Below, piece by piece: positions 1-5,690 of a stretch of 6,795 nt of DNA. The DNA comes from Bryobacterales bacterium (lineage in GTDB: Bacteria; Cyanobacteriota; Vampirovibrionia; Obscuribacterales; Obscuribacteraceae). The notes beneath the pieces were generated by a model that was given only the letters and a program-made list of their open reading frames with translations, was not told the DNA's origin and did not search any database. Position numbers and translations under genes: made by a program. Numbering within the stretch: the first letter of the stretch is position 1; each line of letters opens with the position of its first letter. The stretch is taken from positions 1 through 6,795 of the forward strand of contig CAJCHQ010000008.1 in the NCBI GenBank assembly GCA_903970295.1. The letters run 5' to 3'.

Positions 1-1191
1 GCGCAAGCAGCCGCTGATCAAGCACCGACGCCCGATTTGACCCCGCGAACTCATGGTTCGGCGCCAATTGTCGAGACCTATGAAAAATTCGATACCCCCT
101 CGACAGTCGTGCAGCCCGGCGCTTCCACGACCCTGACCCCGGGAGCAGCAGCAGTTCTCGAGAAGCCTAAACAGGAAGAGCCAAAGCCAGTAACCGTTGC
201 CGACACCGACGCCAAGCAATTCCAGGATGCCCTCCGACCGGCACCGACTGCAGCGAAAGAGCCGGCTGACGCCGATGCGCCTCTGCAGCTGAAGCCCGCG
301 ATGAGTGGCGGCGACAGCGAAGCACCGCCAGTCGAGAGTGGGCCGACAACGAGCGAATCCCCGATCCCTAGAGGCGATACAACGGTGCCTGTCAAAGCGG
401 CCGCCCCAGCTGAAAGCGAAGCATCCGTTCCGGCTAAATTAGGAGCGCCCTCCGAAACTGAGGCTCCGGCTGCGACCAAAGCTCTAACCCCTGCACCTGG
501 CGAAAACACAGCCGCGGCCGAAAGCCCGGCAGCAGCGGAGACAGCAGCTGCTGCCCCGGCTGCTCCAGCCGAGCCAGTCAAAGCGGCACCGTTGTCGTCT
601 AGCGAGCAAGCGGCCGTGGCGCTCTACAACAGTGCTTACAAAGCCCAGTTGCACGGCAAAATCGCCGAAGCGATCGCCGACTACAAAGGGGCTATCGCTG
701 CCAATCCGCACCTTGCCGATGCGCATAGCAATTTGGGCGTAATCTACAATCAACAACACAATTTCGCCCAGGCCCTGGTCGAATTCCGAAAAGCACTGGC
801 GATCAATCCCAAAGACGCCATCACTTATAACGGTATCGGCGCCGCCTTGCGGGCTGAAAAAGACCGCGCGGGTGCGTTGAAAAACTACCAGACCGCCGTC
901 AACCTCGACCCGCATTTAGCCACTGCCCACTATAACCTGGGCACCATATATGAGGAATTGAAAGACACAGACAAAGCTATGGACTCCTACAAATTAGCCG
1001 TCAAGAATGACTACAGATTGGGAGAAGCCTATTATCAGATGGGCAAAATCATGGGCAAAAAGAAGCGCAACGACGAAGCCGTCGCTTATTTCAAGGAAGC
1101 TCTCAAAGTAGGGTCCAAGGCAGATTACAGTGATGATGCCCGCGAACAGATCGCATTGCTACTGGGCTCGGAAAAGACGAAAACCAAGTAG
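1..1191 (+). CDS. TPR-repeat protein with long Pro/Ala/Glu-rich N-terminal region (5' end outside window)
   Basis: The reading frame is open from base 1, so the gene is probably cut by the left edge. A TTG at 37 could start a 384-residue form, but I see no Shine-Dalgarno sequence before it. Counting base 1 as codon 1, residues 1 to about 200 are low complexity, rich in Pro, Ala, Glu, Ser and Thr, and probably disordered. Residues about 204-374 form five consecutive TPRs in a strict 34-residue register, with new units starting near 239, 273, 307 and 341. Typical positions are visible, for example NLG..Y in units 2 and 4 and A..NP or LDP at unit ends. A short Lys-rich tail follows. TPR arrays are protein-binding scaffolds; neither partner nor localisation can be read from this fragment. 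The unseen N-terminus may carry a signal peptide or membrane anchor. The mgtC-like gene follows after 37 bases on the same strand. Confidence 0.9.
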   Translation, partial: AQAAADQAPTPDLTPRTHGSAPIVETYEKFDTPSTVVQPGASTTLTPGAAAVLEKPKQEEPKPVTVADTDAKQFQDALRPAPTAAKEPADADAPLQLKPAMSGGDSEAPPVESGPTTSESPIPRGDTTVPVKAAAPAESEASVPAKLGAPSETEAPAATKALTPAPGENTAAAESPAAAETAAAAPAAPAEPVKAAPLSSSEQAAVALYNSAYKAQLHGKIAEAIADYKGAIAANPHLADAHSNLGVIYNQQHNFAQALVEFRKALAINPKDAITYNGIGAALRAEKDRAGALKNYQTAVNLDPHLATAHYNLGTIYEELKDTDKAMDSYKLAVKNDYRLGEAYYQMGKIMGKKKRNDEAVAYFKEALKVGSKADYSDDAREQIALLLGSEKTKTK

Positions 1192-1214
1192 TTTTCTCTG
1201 CTGCCACCACGCGC

Positions 1215-1219
1215 GGTGA
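1215..1219 (+). promoter_or_regulatory. Ribosome binding site deciding the TTG start of the mgtC-like gene
   Basis: GGTGA lies 9 bases before TTG 1229. It overlaps the in-frame stop at 1217-1219, so no start further upstream is possible. There is no ATG in this frame before the first membrane helix, which makes a TTG start the most economical reading. Confidence 0.45.
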
Positions 1220-1228
1220 ATTACAATA

Positions 1229-1984
1229 TTGCACTTGCACACCATCAGCCATGTAGATATTTTCTTGCGCATCATGGCGGCATTGATTTGTGGCTGCCTG
1301 CTTGGCATTGAACGCGAACGCACCGAACATTCAGCCGGTATCCGCACACATTCGCTCGTTGCAGTCAGCTCCTGCTTATTCATGATCATCTCTGCATTCG
1401 GCTTCGCCGACGCGATCACGCCGGAAAACGTAGTTCTCGATCCAAGTCGGATTGCCGCTCAGGTCGTCAGCGGCATTGGTTTTTTAGGGGCAGGCGTGAT
1501 CATGTTTCGACAGAACACCGTGAGCGGATTGAACACCGCCGCCAGCATCTGGTCGGCTGCTGCAATCGGCTTGTGCTGCGGCGGCGCTATGTTCTTCGCG
1601 GGCGGGTTGGCAACTGCCTCGATTCTGTTCGTGCAAATTGTCTGGCGCAAGTGGGAGCACCGGTTTTTTATGCACTCGAGCCGGATCATCATCACGACCA
1701 CCAAACAAGAGGGCATTTTTTCGGCAATCGAGAAAAAGGTCGACCAGGTCGGCTTGCGCATTCGTTCGATCAGAGCATCTCCAGGCATCGAAGATGGCTT
1801 CGACATACTTGAACTTTGTCTGGAGAATGCGCCCCAGAAGGACAGTCTTGCTCTTTGCCAGAGTTTATCGAGCGTGGTCGGAGTAAAAAATTTGGAATAC
1901 ATGGGCCTGCGTCGCACAACTAGCGAAGATCGCACTCTGGAAACCAGTGACGAACCGGGGGACGGTTCAATTATTCAGGACTGA
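1229..1984 (+). CDS. MgtC/SapB-family integral membrane protein with C-terminal soluble domain
   Basis: A 251-residue membrane protein of the MgtC/SapB family. The family signatures are clear: GIERER near residues 26-31, GIRTH near 37-41, and an AQVVSGIGFLGAG block near 77-89, followed by a GLNTAASIW block. Hydrophobic segments lie at roughly 9-28, 42-62, 75-92 and 105-137. Residues about 145-235 are soluble and resemble the ACT-like C-terminal domain found in many MgtC proteins. In pathogens MgtC proteins act in growth at low Mg2+ and intracellular survival by modulating other membrane proteins such as the ATP synthase; the ion transported, if any, is not established, and the role here is unknown. 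An in-frame stop at 1217-1219 limits the start. TTG 1229 is chosen because GGTGA (1215-1219) precedes it by 9 bases; TTG 1235 is the alternative. ATG 1274 would cut into the first membrane helix. Confidence 0.9.
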   Translation: MHLHTISHVDIFLRIMAALICGCLLGIERERTEHSAGIRTHSLVAVSSCLFMIISAFGFADAITPENVVLDPSRIAAQVVSGIGFLGAGVIMFRQNTVSGLNTAASIWSAAAIGLCCGGAMFFAGGLATASILFVQIVWRKWEHRFFMHSSRIIITTTKQEGIFSAIEKKVDQVGLRIRSIRASPGIEDGFDILELCLENAPQKDSLALCQSLSSVVGVKNLEYMGLRRTTSEDRTLETSDEPGDGSIIQD

Positions 1985-2006
1985 ATAAGCCGCTCACGGG
2001 AATGAC

Positions 2007-2028
2007 TGACCCAGAAATGACCCAAAAC
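2007..2028. promoter_or_regulatory. Tandem 11-base direct repeat (TGACCCA half-sites) upstream of HEAT-repeat gene
   Basis: TGACCCAGAAA (2007-2017) is followed directly by TGACCCAAAAC (2018-2028), matching at 9 of 11 positions and spaced by one helical turn. The element sits 56 bases before ATG 2085. A related pair with the same 11-base period stands before the gene at 4117. Head-to-tail half-sites at 11 bases are the layout used by OmpR/PhoB-type response regulators. That is established for the family; assigning it here is inference. Confidence 0.45.
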
Positions 2029-2033
2029 TTTTC

Positions 2034-2039
2034 GATAAT
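2034..2039 (+). promoter_or_regulatory. Possible -10 promoter element of the HEAT-repeat gene
   Basis: GATAAT differs from TATAAT at one position and begins 5 bases after the tandem repeat. There is no good -35 hexamer at 16-18 bases; the space is taken by the TGACCCA repeats. This is what an activator-dependent promoter would look like, but a single hexamer is weak evidence. Confidence 0.3.
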
Positions 2040-2074
2040 GCAGCCCAACAACCGTGCACGCGCTGGCTGGCGCT

Positions 2075-2078
2075 GGAG
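2075..2078 (+). promoter_or_regulatory. Ribosome binding site choosing ATG 2085 over ATG 2079
   Basis: GGAG ends directly against ATG 2079, which leaves no spacer, but lies 6 bases before the in-frame ATG 2085. The second ATG also gives a more usual signal-peptide start (Met-Lys), so it is preferred. Confidence 0.5.
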
Positions 2079-2084
2079 ATGATC

Positions 2085-3962
2085 ATGAAGACCACTATCG
2101 TTGTGTCCTTATGTTTTCTTGCCTGCCTGGTAATAACGCGTTTATGCACCGCAAATGGCTCGGCATCGGCCGAAACAGATGTGCCGAGTCAATCAGCAGG
2201 AAGTGAAACGGTGCCACCCGGCGCCAAATTAAGCATCGCTTTTGAGCGGAAAGAATACCTGCTGGGCGAAAATGTTCTTATGCAATTGATCTTCGAAAAC
2301 ACTGGTGAGAAGCCCTGCACCGTCGAACTTGGTGGAGATTACGGCGGACATGATCGCTCGTTGCGTTTCCAAGTCACGGCGCAAGACGAAAAAGGCGAGC
2401 GAGCTCCCGCTCCCGATCCGGATCCTTGGAGTATGGGCGGAGCTGTGCTGCCCAATCACCTTAAGCCGAAAGAGAAGTTGGTTATCTCTCTGCCTTTGAT
2501 GCGCTATTGCCTGATTAATCATCCAGGTAGCTACACAGTCCGGGCTACACATGATTTTGGCTGGAAGAAAGGCAATCTAAAAGCTCCTGTGGCAGAGACG
2601 AGTATTCTGTTTCGTATGCCCGACGCCCAGGAAGCCGCAAAAGTATTAGAACAGATGGAAAGTTTACCGGACGATCCGGGCGACTGCGGTTTTAGAAAGT
2701 CGCCTGATTTTGCTGATTTCCGTTGCTTGAGATTCCCAGTTTACTTAGACGCATTAATCAGTCGCGCCAAAGCCGGTAAATTCTATGCCCTGGAAAGTAT
2801 AGCCAACATCCCATCAGCGCAGGCGACTGCGGCCTTGATGGATTTGGCTGAGCAAGCAGATTTTAAGCCGCAAGAAACGCGGCTAACTACTTTGTCGAAA
2901 CAAATTGAGGACCTGGCTGAAAAGTCTGACTCTTCTAAATTCAGCACGCTGGCTGCGCTTTACCTGTGCAACCGGCTGCCGGTTCCTGATATCGAGGAAA
3001 AATCAAGTCCGGCTGGACCATTTAAGTCCGCTAGTGACGTTGTCCGGCAAAGATTCGCTGCGCAGAGCTGGAACGCTTCACTGTCGAAAAGAGCACGTCA
3101 ACTTGCTCAAAGACTGCTCAGCTCATCACAGGTGATGACGATCAGATGTGGTGCGTTCATTATTGAAGCGATCGGCACGCCCGAAGACGGGCCGGTAATC
3201 GATTCGGCCTTCAAACGAGCAATGGAGATGCAGTCGGTCACGAATCCTCGACGCGGTGACAAAGATGATGTCCTCGATTTTCCCGAACCTATTCCCGATC
3301 TGCTGCGCGCCGCAGCGAATCTGTCTGCTCGAGGCTATGCTCCAGATCATCAATCATGTGAAGGTCAGACCCTCCTCTATTTTTCAAAATTAAGCGGGGT
3401 TCGGTCAGAACGTCCTGCCGATTGGCAGGACCTATTAAATTTCTGGGGCAGACAGGGAAAGTATCCTACCCGTGAAGCGGCATTAAACTCTATCCCGGAT
3501 CCCCTGCCTGATTCATGCGTTAAATTAGTCTTTCAGGGCTTGGAGGACGAAGACCCGGGAGTCTGCATGGCTGCTTGCGACATAGCTAATCAATCAGGGC
3601 GCAAGGAATTCATCAAGCCCCTGGTGCAAATTGTCGCCACCGAAAAAAACAACTCGCTTGTACAGCGCGCAAGTGAGGCGGCATCCTCACTCGGAGACAA
3701 GTATGACTATCTCTGCGCCTGGGCCGATCGGCTTGGCGATGCAGACCTTTTTCCCTTGGCTCTGGAATCTCTGCAAAAGATTCTTGAAGACCGAATTTGC
3801 ATCAACGCGCAATCCCACAGGACTCGTGCGGAACGGCTTACCTTACGCGATGCCTGGAAGAGGTTTCTGACTGAGCACCGTCAAGAGCTACGTTCCGGAA
3901 AGAAGTTCAAATCTGGCGACCCAGTCGTCCCTAAGATTCTAACCGCGGCAACGCCTGAGTAA
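2085..3962 (+). CDS. Exported protein with N-terminal beta-rich domain and HEAT-like repeats
   Basis: A 625-residue protein from ATG 2085; an upstream ATG at 2079 would add two residues. It begins with a signal peptide: MKTT, a hydrophobic core to about residue 20, and a likely type I cleavage site after ASA near residue 29. No convincing lipobox is seen. Residues about 45-175 look like one extracytoplasmic beta-sandwich. The pattern, a charged strand, 'LGENV', an 'FENTGEKP' turn, and 'PGSYTVRA' near the end, recalls BsuPI-like or macroglobulin-type Ig folds. The remaining ~430 residues are mostly alpha-helical. HEAT-like pairs are visible near 235-265, 345-380 and especially 470-545, where 'DEDPGVCMAACDIA' is a typical HEAT helix. 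HEAT arrays bind proteins; no catalytic motif is seen. I do not recognise a named family. It stands alone, with 94 bases before its start and a direct-repeat element upstream. Sampled lines are lower in GC than the mgtC-like gene. Confidence 0.85.
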   Translation: MKTTIVVSLCFLACLVITRLCTANGSASAETDVPSQSAGSETVPPGAKLSIAFERKEYLLGENVLMQLIFENTGEKPCTVELGGDYGGHDRSLRFQVTAQDEKGERAPAPDPDPWSMGGAVLPNHLKPKEKLVISLPLMRYCLINHPGSYTVRATHDFGWKKGNLKAPVAETSILFRMPDAQEAAKVLEQMESLPDDPGDCGFRKSPDFADFRCLRFPVYLDALISRAKAGKFYALESIANIPSAQATAALMDLAEQADFKPQETRLTTLSKQIEDLAEKSDSSKFSTLAALYLCNRLPVPDIEEKSSPAGPFKSASDVVRQRFAAQSWNASLSKRARQLAQRLLSSSQVMTIRCGAFIIEAIGTPEDGPVIDSAFKRAMEMQSVTNPRRGDKDDVLDFPEPIPDLLRAAANLSARGYAPDHQSCEGQTLLYFSKLSGVRSERPADWQDLLNFWGRQGKYPTREAALNSIPDPLPDSCVKLVFQGLEDEDPGVCMAACDIANQSGRKEFIKPLVQIVATEKNNSLVQRASEAASSLGDKYDYLCAWADRLGDADLFPLALESLQKILEDRICINAQSHRTRAERLTLRDAWKRFLTEHRQELRSGKKFKSGDPVVPKILTAATPE

Positions 3963-3989
3963 AATTTGGTAATTCTCGGGCTCGAGAGA

Positions 3990-4009
3990 CAGTCTTTGAA
4001 AAAGGACTG
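3990..4009 (+). terminator. Hairpin with GAAA tetraloop after the HEAT-repeat gene (no U-tract)
   Basis: CAGTCTTT (3990-3997) pairs with AAGGACTG (4002-4009), an 8-base stem with one G-U wobble, closing on the stable tetraloop GAAA. It lies 27 bases after the TAA stop. It could end the transcript or protect its 3' end. The lack of a T run downstream argues against an ordinary Rho-independent terminator. Confidence 0.35.
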
Positions 4010-4056
4010 CCTCGCTGGAGTCTCCTGCAGCTCGTATTATTAAGAGCAGATGCGAA

Positions 4057-4078
4057 TGACCAGAATCTGACCCAAAAG
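4057..4078. promoter_or_regulatory. Tandem 11-base direct repeat (TGACC half-sites) upstream of the 199-residue gene
   Basis: TGACCAGAATC (4057-4067) is followed directly by TGACCCAAAAG (4068-4078). The second unit shares TGACCCAAAA with the second unit at 2018-2027. Both elements also share GAATGAC at their left end (2000-2006 and 4054-4060). This copy ends 38 bases before ATG 4117. The same period, orientation and promoter-proximal position in two intergenic regions make a shared operator the simplest reading. Confidence 0.45.
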
Positions 4079-4104
4079 CCAGCTACTCTCGACCTCAAAG
4101 ACGC

Positions 4105-4111
4105 GGGAGGA
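4105..4111 (+). promoter_or_regulatory. Strong ribosome binding site of the 199-residue gene
   Basis: GGGAGGA, close to a full anti-Shine-Dalgarno match, ends 5 bases before ATG 4117. It is the strongest such site in the window and suggests efficient translation of this otherwise unrecognised gene. Confidence 0.75.
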
Positions 4112-4116
4112 ACTAG

Positions 4117-4716
4117 ATGACTGCTTTCGAGAAGGATATCAAGCTTTTATTCCGATACGATACTAACGATGCCACCAGAGAGCAGCTGCTTTCAGCTATG
4201 GCTGATCTCTTGGAGAAGGACCCAAAGCTGGTAAAGGCTTTGCATTTGCCCAAAAATAGATCTGTCATGGTAGGTGGAACAGATCATGAGTCGGTTCGCA
4301 TTCGCACGGATAGGAGCGGTGCACCGATGTCAATCGAATTCGATCCGCCACCGGGTGTATCCGATCAGAAGTACATGACAGGTGAACCGATCATGTATCA
4401 ACCAATTCTCAAACCGGAAGAGCGTAAGGCTGTAGATACGCTTGTTGGAGATCTGATTGCCGATAATCGCAGTCTGATCGCAAAGGATTTCACGGCAATA
4501 AAGAAACTGTCAAATGACAGTGAAGATCCAAATTATGACTTGGGAATGATGGTTGGTCGAACCAATATAGAGCTTGCAAAGGCCAACGGAACCCAGTTGA
4601 ACATTGAAGACGATGGAAATTCTTTGCTCGGCATTAGCAAGCACGACGGAGCAGATATTTATAGGATCGACAAGGATGGATCCGTAAAGACACCTAACAT
4701 TTTTGGCTTGTTCTAA
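4117..4716 (+). CDS. Hypothetical cytosolic protein, 199 residues
   Basis: I do not recognise this protein. It has no signal peptide, no membrane segment, and neither cysteine nor tryptophan. Residues 1-45 are helical and charged (a LLSAMADLLEKDP stretch near 24-36). A beta-rich stretch follows near 50-75, containing 'RIRTDRSGAPMSIEFDPPP'. Residues about 98-125 are helical again, starting at 'KPEERKAVDTL'. The C-terminus near 153-195 is built of short strands with acidic Gly turns (EDDGNS, KHDGAD, DKDGSV), possibly a small beta-meander. It is not an EF-hand, because the full DxDxDG loop is absent. The start is firm: a near-perfect ribosome binding site lies 5 bases upstream. The gene stands alone between a plus-strand gene 154 bases away and a convergent gene 71 bases away. 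Two hand-counted 60-base lines give about 44% GC against about 60% in the mgtC-like and heptose genes. It may be a lineage-specific or acquired gene. Confidence 0.75.
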   Translation: MTAFEKDIKLLFRYDTNDATREQLLSAMADLLEKDPKLVKALHLPKNRSVMVGGTDHESVRIRTDRSGAPMSIEFDPPPGVSDQKYMTGEPIMYQPILKPEERKAVDTLVGDLIADNRSLIAKDFTAIKKLSNDSEDPNYDLGMMVGRTNIELAKANGTQLNIEDDGNSLLGISKHDGADIYRIDKDGSVKTPNIFGLF

Positions 4717-4788
4717 GCACAGCAACAAGTAAGGTCGCAGCAGCATAAGTTGCTGCCACCAATCCGCTTTTGTTGAAAAGTTGTGCTT
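4715..4788. terminator. Nested inverted repeats between convergent genes, possible bidirectional terminator
   Basis: AAGCACAGC (4715-4723) pairs with GTTGTGCTT (4780-4788) through eight standard pairs and one G-U. The arms therefore sit on the two stop codons (TAA 4714-4716 plus strand, TAA at 4788-4790 minus strand). Inside are two smaller hairpins: GCAGCA-TAAGT-TGCTGC (4740-4756) and CTTTT-GTTG-AAAAG, the latter just before the right arm. No long T run follows on either strand, so simple Rho-independent termination is not shown. Confidence 0.35.
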
Positions 4789-5087
4789 TAGGCAATCGTC
4801 TGCCTGACCATTGCCTGGTCGAACGTAATCTCTGATTTGACAGCCATACGCACCGCCCGCAATGCTGCATCCAAGCCAACTTTGTTGTTACGCAAATATT
4901 CTTGTGCTTTCAGAGTTACTTGCAATTGATGGTCAGTGATAAAACCTGACATTATCAATACGCGGCCAATCAATTGCCCGCTGTCGTGAGCTATTTCCAG
5001 TGCATCATCAAGATCGTCTTTAGACAACATCCCGGCTTTAATCAGCAACTCGCCGATGAGCATTGTTTGTGCATCGGTATTTTCCAT
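4788..5087 (-). CDS. Stand-alone MshEN-like (GspE/PilB N-terminal type) domain protein, 99 residues
   Basis: The 99-residue product is almost wholly two tandem copies of the 24-residue motif that defines the MshEN domain of type II secretion and type IV pilus ATPases. Copy 1 covers residues 10-33 and copy 2 residues 39-62, separated by the canonical 5-residue spacer. Both have Gly at position 3, Leu at 6, Gly at 10, Leu at 17 and Leu at 21. MshEN binds cyclic di-GMP through an Arg at position 1 and a Gln at position 24. Here position 1 is Leu in both copies, and position 24 is Ala in copy 1 and Gln in copy 2, so binding may be lost or changed. Residues 63-99 are helical; there is no ATPase domain. 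The frame stays open upstream to 5246, but ATG 5085-5087 has a proper ribosome binding site, and the added residues would not resemble the family. Possible roles are a regulator or a scaffold of a pilus-like system. Confidence 0.85.
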   Translation of the reverse strand: MENTDAQTMLIGELLIKAGMLSKDDLDDALEIAHDSGQLIGRVLIMSGFITDHQLQVTLKAQEYLRNNKVGLDAALRAVRMAVKSEITFDQAMVRQTIA

Positions 5088-5091
5088 GTCG

Positions 5092-5097
5092 CCCCTC
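5092..5097 (-). promoter_or_regulatory. Ribosome binding site fixing the start of the MshEN-like gene
   Basis: On the minus strand GAGGGG lies 4 bases before the ATG at 5085-5087. It supports the 99-residue form over a 152-residue extension that starts at 5246. Confidence 0.6.
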
Positions 5098-5240
5098 AAC
5101 GTGTTCCTCGCCAGCGTGCTTTCGTGTTGTCCAGCTTGTCTGCCCCTGCCTCTTCCAATGTAGCGGATAAACTGCAGAACCGGAAGTTCTGTCGAAGTTC
5201 GTCTGCAAATCGAACGGACGAAGAACGCTAAAAGTCCAGC

Positions 5241-5260
5241 GCCCATACAAACATATGGGC
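5241..5260. repeat. Perfect 7-base inverted repeat with 6-base loop
   Basis: GCCCATA (5241-5247) and TATGGGC (5254-5260) are exact reverse complements around CAAACA. Read on the minus strand it lies 52 bases past the TPR gene's stop, and TTTT follows only 7 bases later, so it could be a weak terminator or an operator for the downstream gene. The evidence does not decide between these. Confidence 0.4.
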
Positions 5261-5312
5261 CACGGTACCAGAAATATTCAACACCTCTTAGTACTGATCT
5301 TTTCAGAACGAT

Positions 5313-5690
5313 TCAAGCTACATTTGACTGCGAAGATTCAGAATTCGCCTGCCCAGTTTTTTCGTCGATCAGCTGTTGCATCCTATTTAGCGCCTCCGAA
5401 TACCAGAGAATGCTCAACGATTCAACAGGATGGGTGACCTCCCAAATTTCGACGGCGCGTCTGTACAAAGGTAGTGCTTCGCCGTTTTTCTGTTGGTCGC
5501 TGTATACCTCAGCGAGGCTGTACAGTGCCAGCGCGAGACGCTGGTCGTATTTATTACCGCTTTTCTCCAGCTCATCGATAATGACATGGTAGAGGTTCTC
5601 GGCTGCCTCGAACTGGCTCAATCGGCGATAGACGTCGGCCATCCGACTCATTTCGAGAAGCGGCTGTTTGCTGTTCCAGGGCGTTAGCAT
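5313..5690 (-). CDS. Small TPR-repeat protein, possibly the 3' part of a frameshifted gene
   Basis: A 125-residue protein read from ATG 5688-5690, which is preceded by GGTGGA about 7 bases upstream. Residues about 11-45 and 50-88 are two TPRs of the longer kinesin-light-chain type, with 'MADVYRRLSQFEAAENLY' and 'LAEVYSDQQKNGEALPLY' as helix pairs. A third helical stretch (about 92-110) and a Gln/Ser-rich polar tail follow. The same frame continues to a TTG at 5756, which has a poor ribosome binding site. Another frame begins at ATG 5773-5775 with an AAGGA site and reads a plausible sequence (MEYVVEIEE, then TYANALEQQ) until it would need a one-base shift near 5640-5668 to enter the TPRs. The gene may therefore be intact from 5690 or frameshifted. 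It is cytosolic as read; partner unknown. The MshEN-like gene lies downstream on the same strand. Confidence 0.7.
   Translation of the reverse strand: MLTPWNSKQPLLEMSRMADVYRRLSQFEAAENLYHVIIDELEKSGNKYDQRLALALYSLAEVYSDQQKNGEALPLYRRAVEIWEVTHPVESLSILWYSEALNRMQQLIDEKTGQANSESSQSNVA

Larger units (their letters stand above)
5088..5312. other. Intergenic region between two minus-strand genes; one perfect inverted repeat
   Basis: These 225 bases carry no gene I can support: open frames in both directions have no family resemblance or start signals. The region presumably holds the promoter or leader of the MshEN-like gene, but no clear -10/-35 pair stands out. A short perfect inverted repeat lies inside it. 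Confidence 0.4.

Noticed and set aside
391..590. Short nucleotide repeats (GTCAAAGCGGC at about 391 and 578)
   Set aside because: They follow from repeated Pro-Val-Lys-Ala-Ala codons in a low-complexity protein region, not from a separate DNA repeat.
78..915. Long minus-strand open frames opposite the Pro/Ala-rich TPR gene
   Set aside because: They mirror the low-complexity, GC-rich coding strand (Ala/Gly/Ser-rich products) and have no family features; the plus-strand frame has clear TPRs.
1459..1935. 158-codon minus-strand open frame opposite the mgtC-like gene
   Set aside because: The plus strand encodes a complete MgtC family signature over the same bases; the reverse frame shows nothing recognisable.
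4676..4690. DKDG segment near the C-terminus of the 199-residue protein as an EF-hand calcium site
   Set aside because: The 12-residue DxDxDG loop with its terminal Glu is incomplete and the surroundings look like beta strands, not paired helices.
5088..5246. N-terminal extension of the MshEN-like protein to 5246
   Set aside because: The extension does not resemble the family and the internal ATG at 5085-5087 has a good ribosome binding site.
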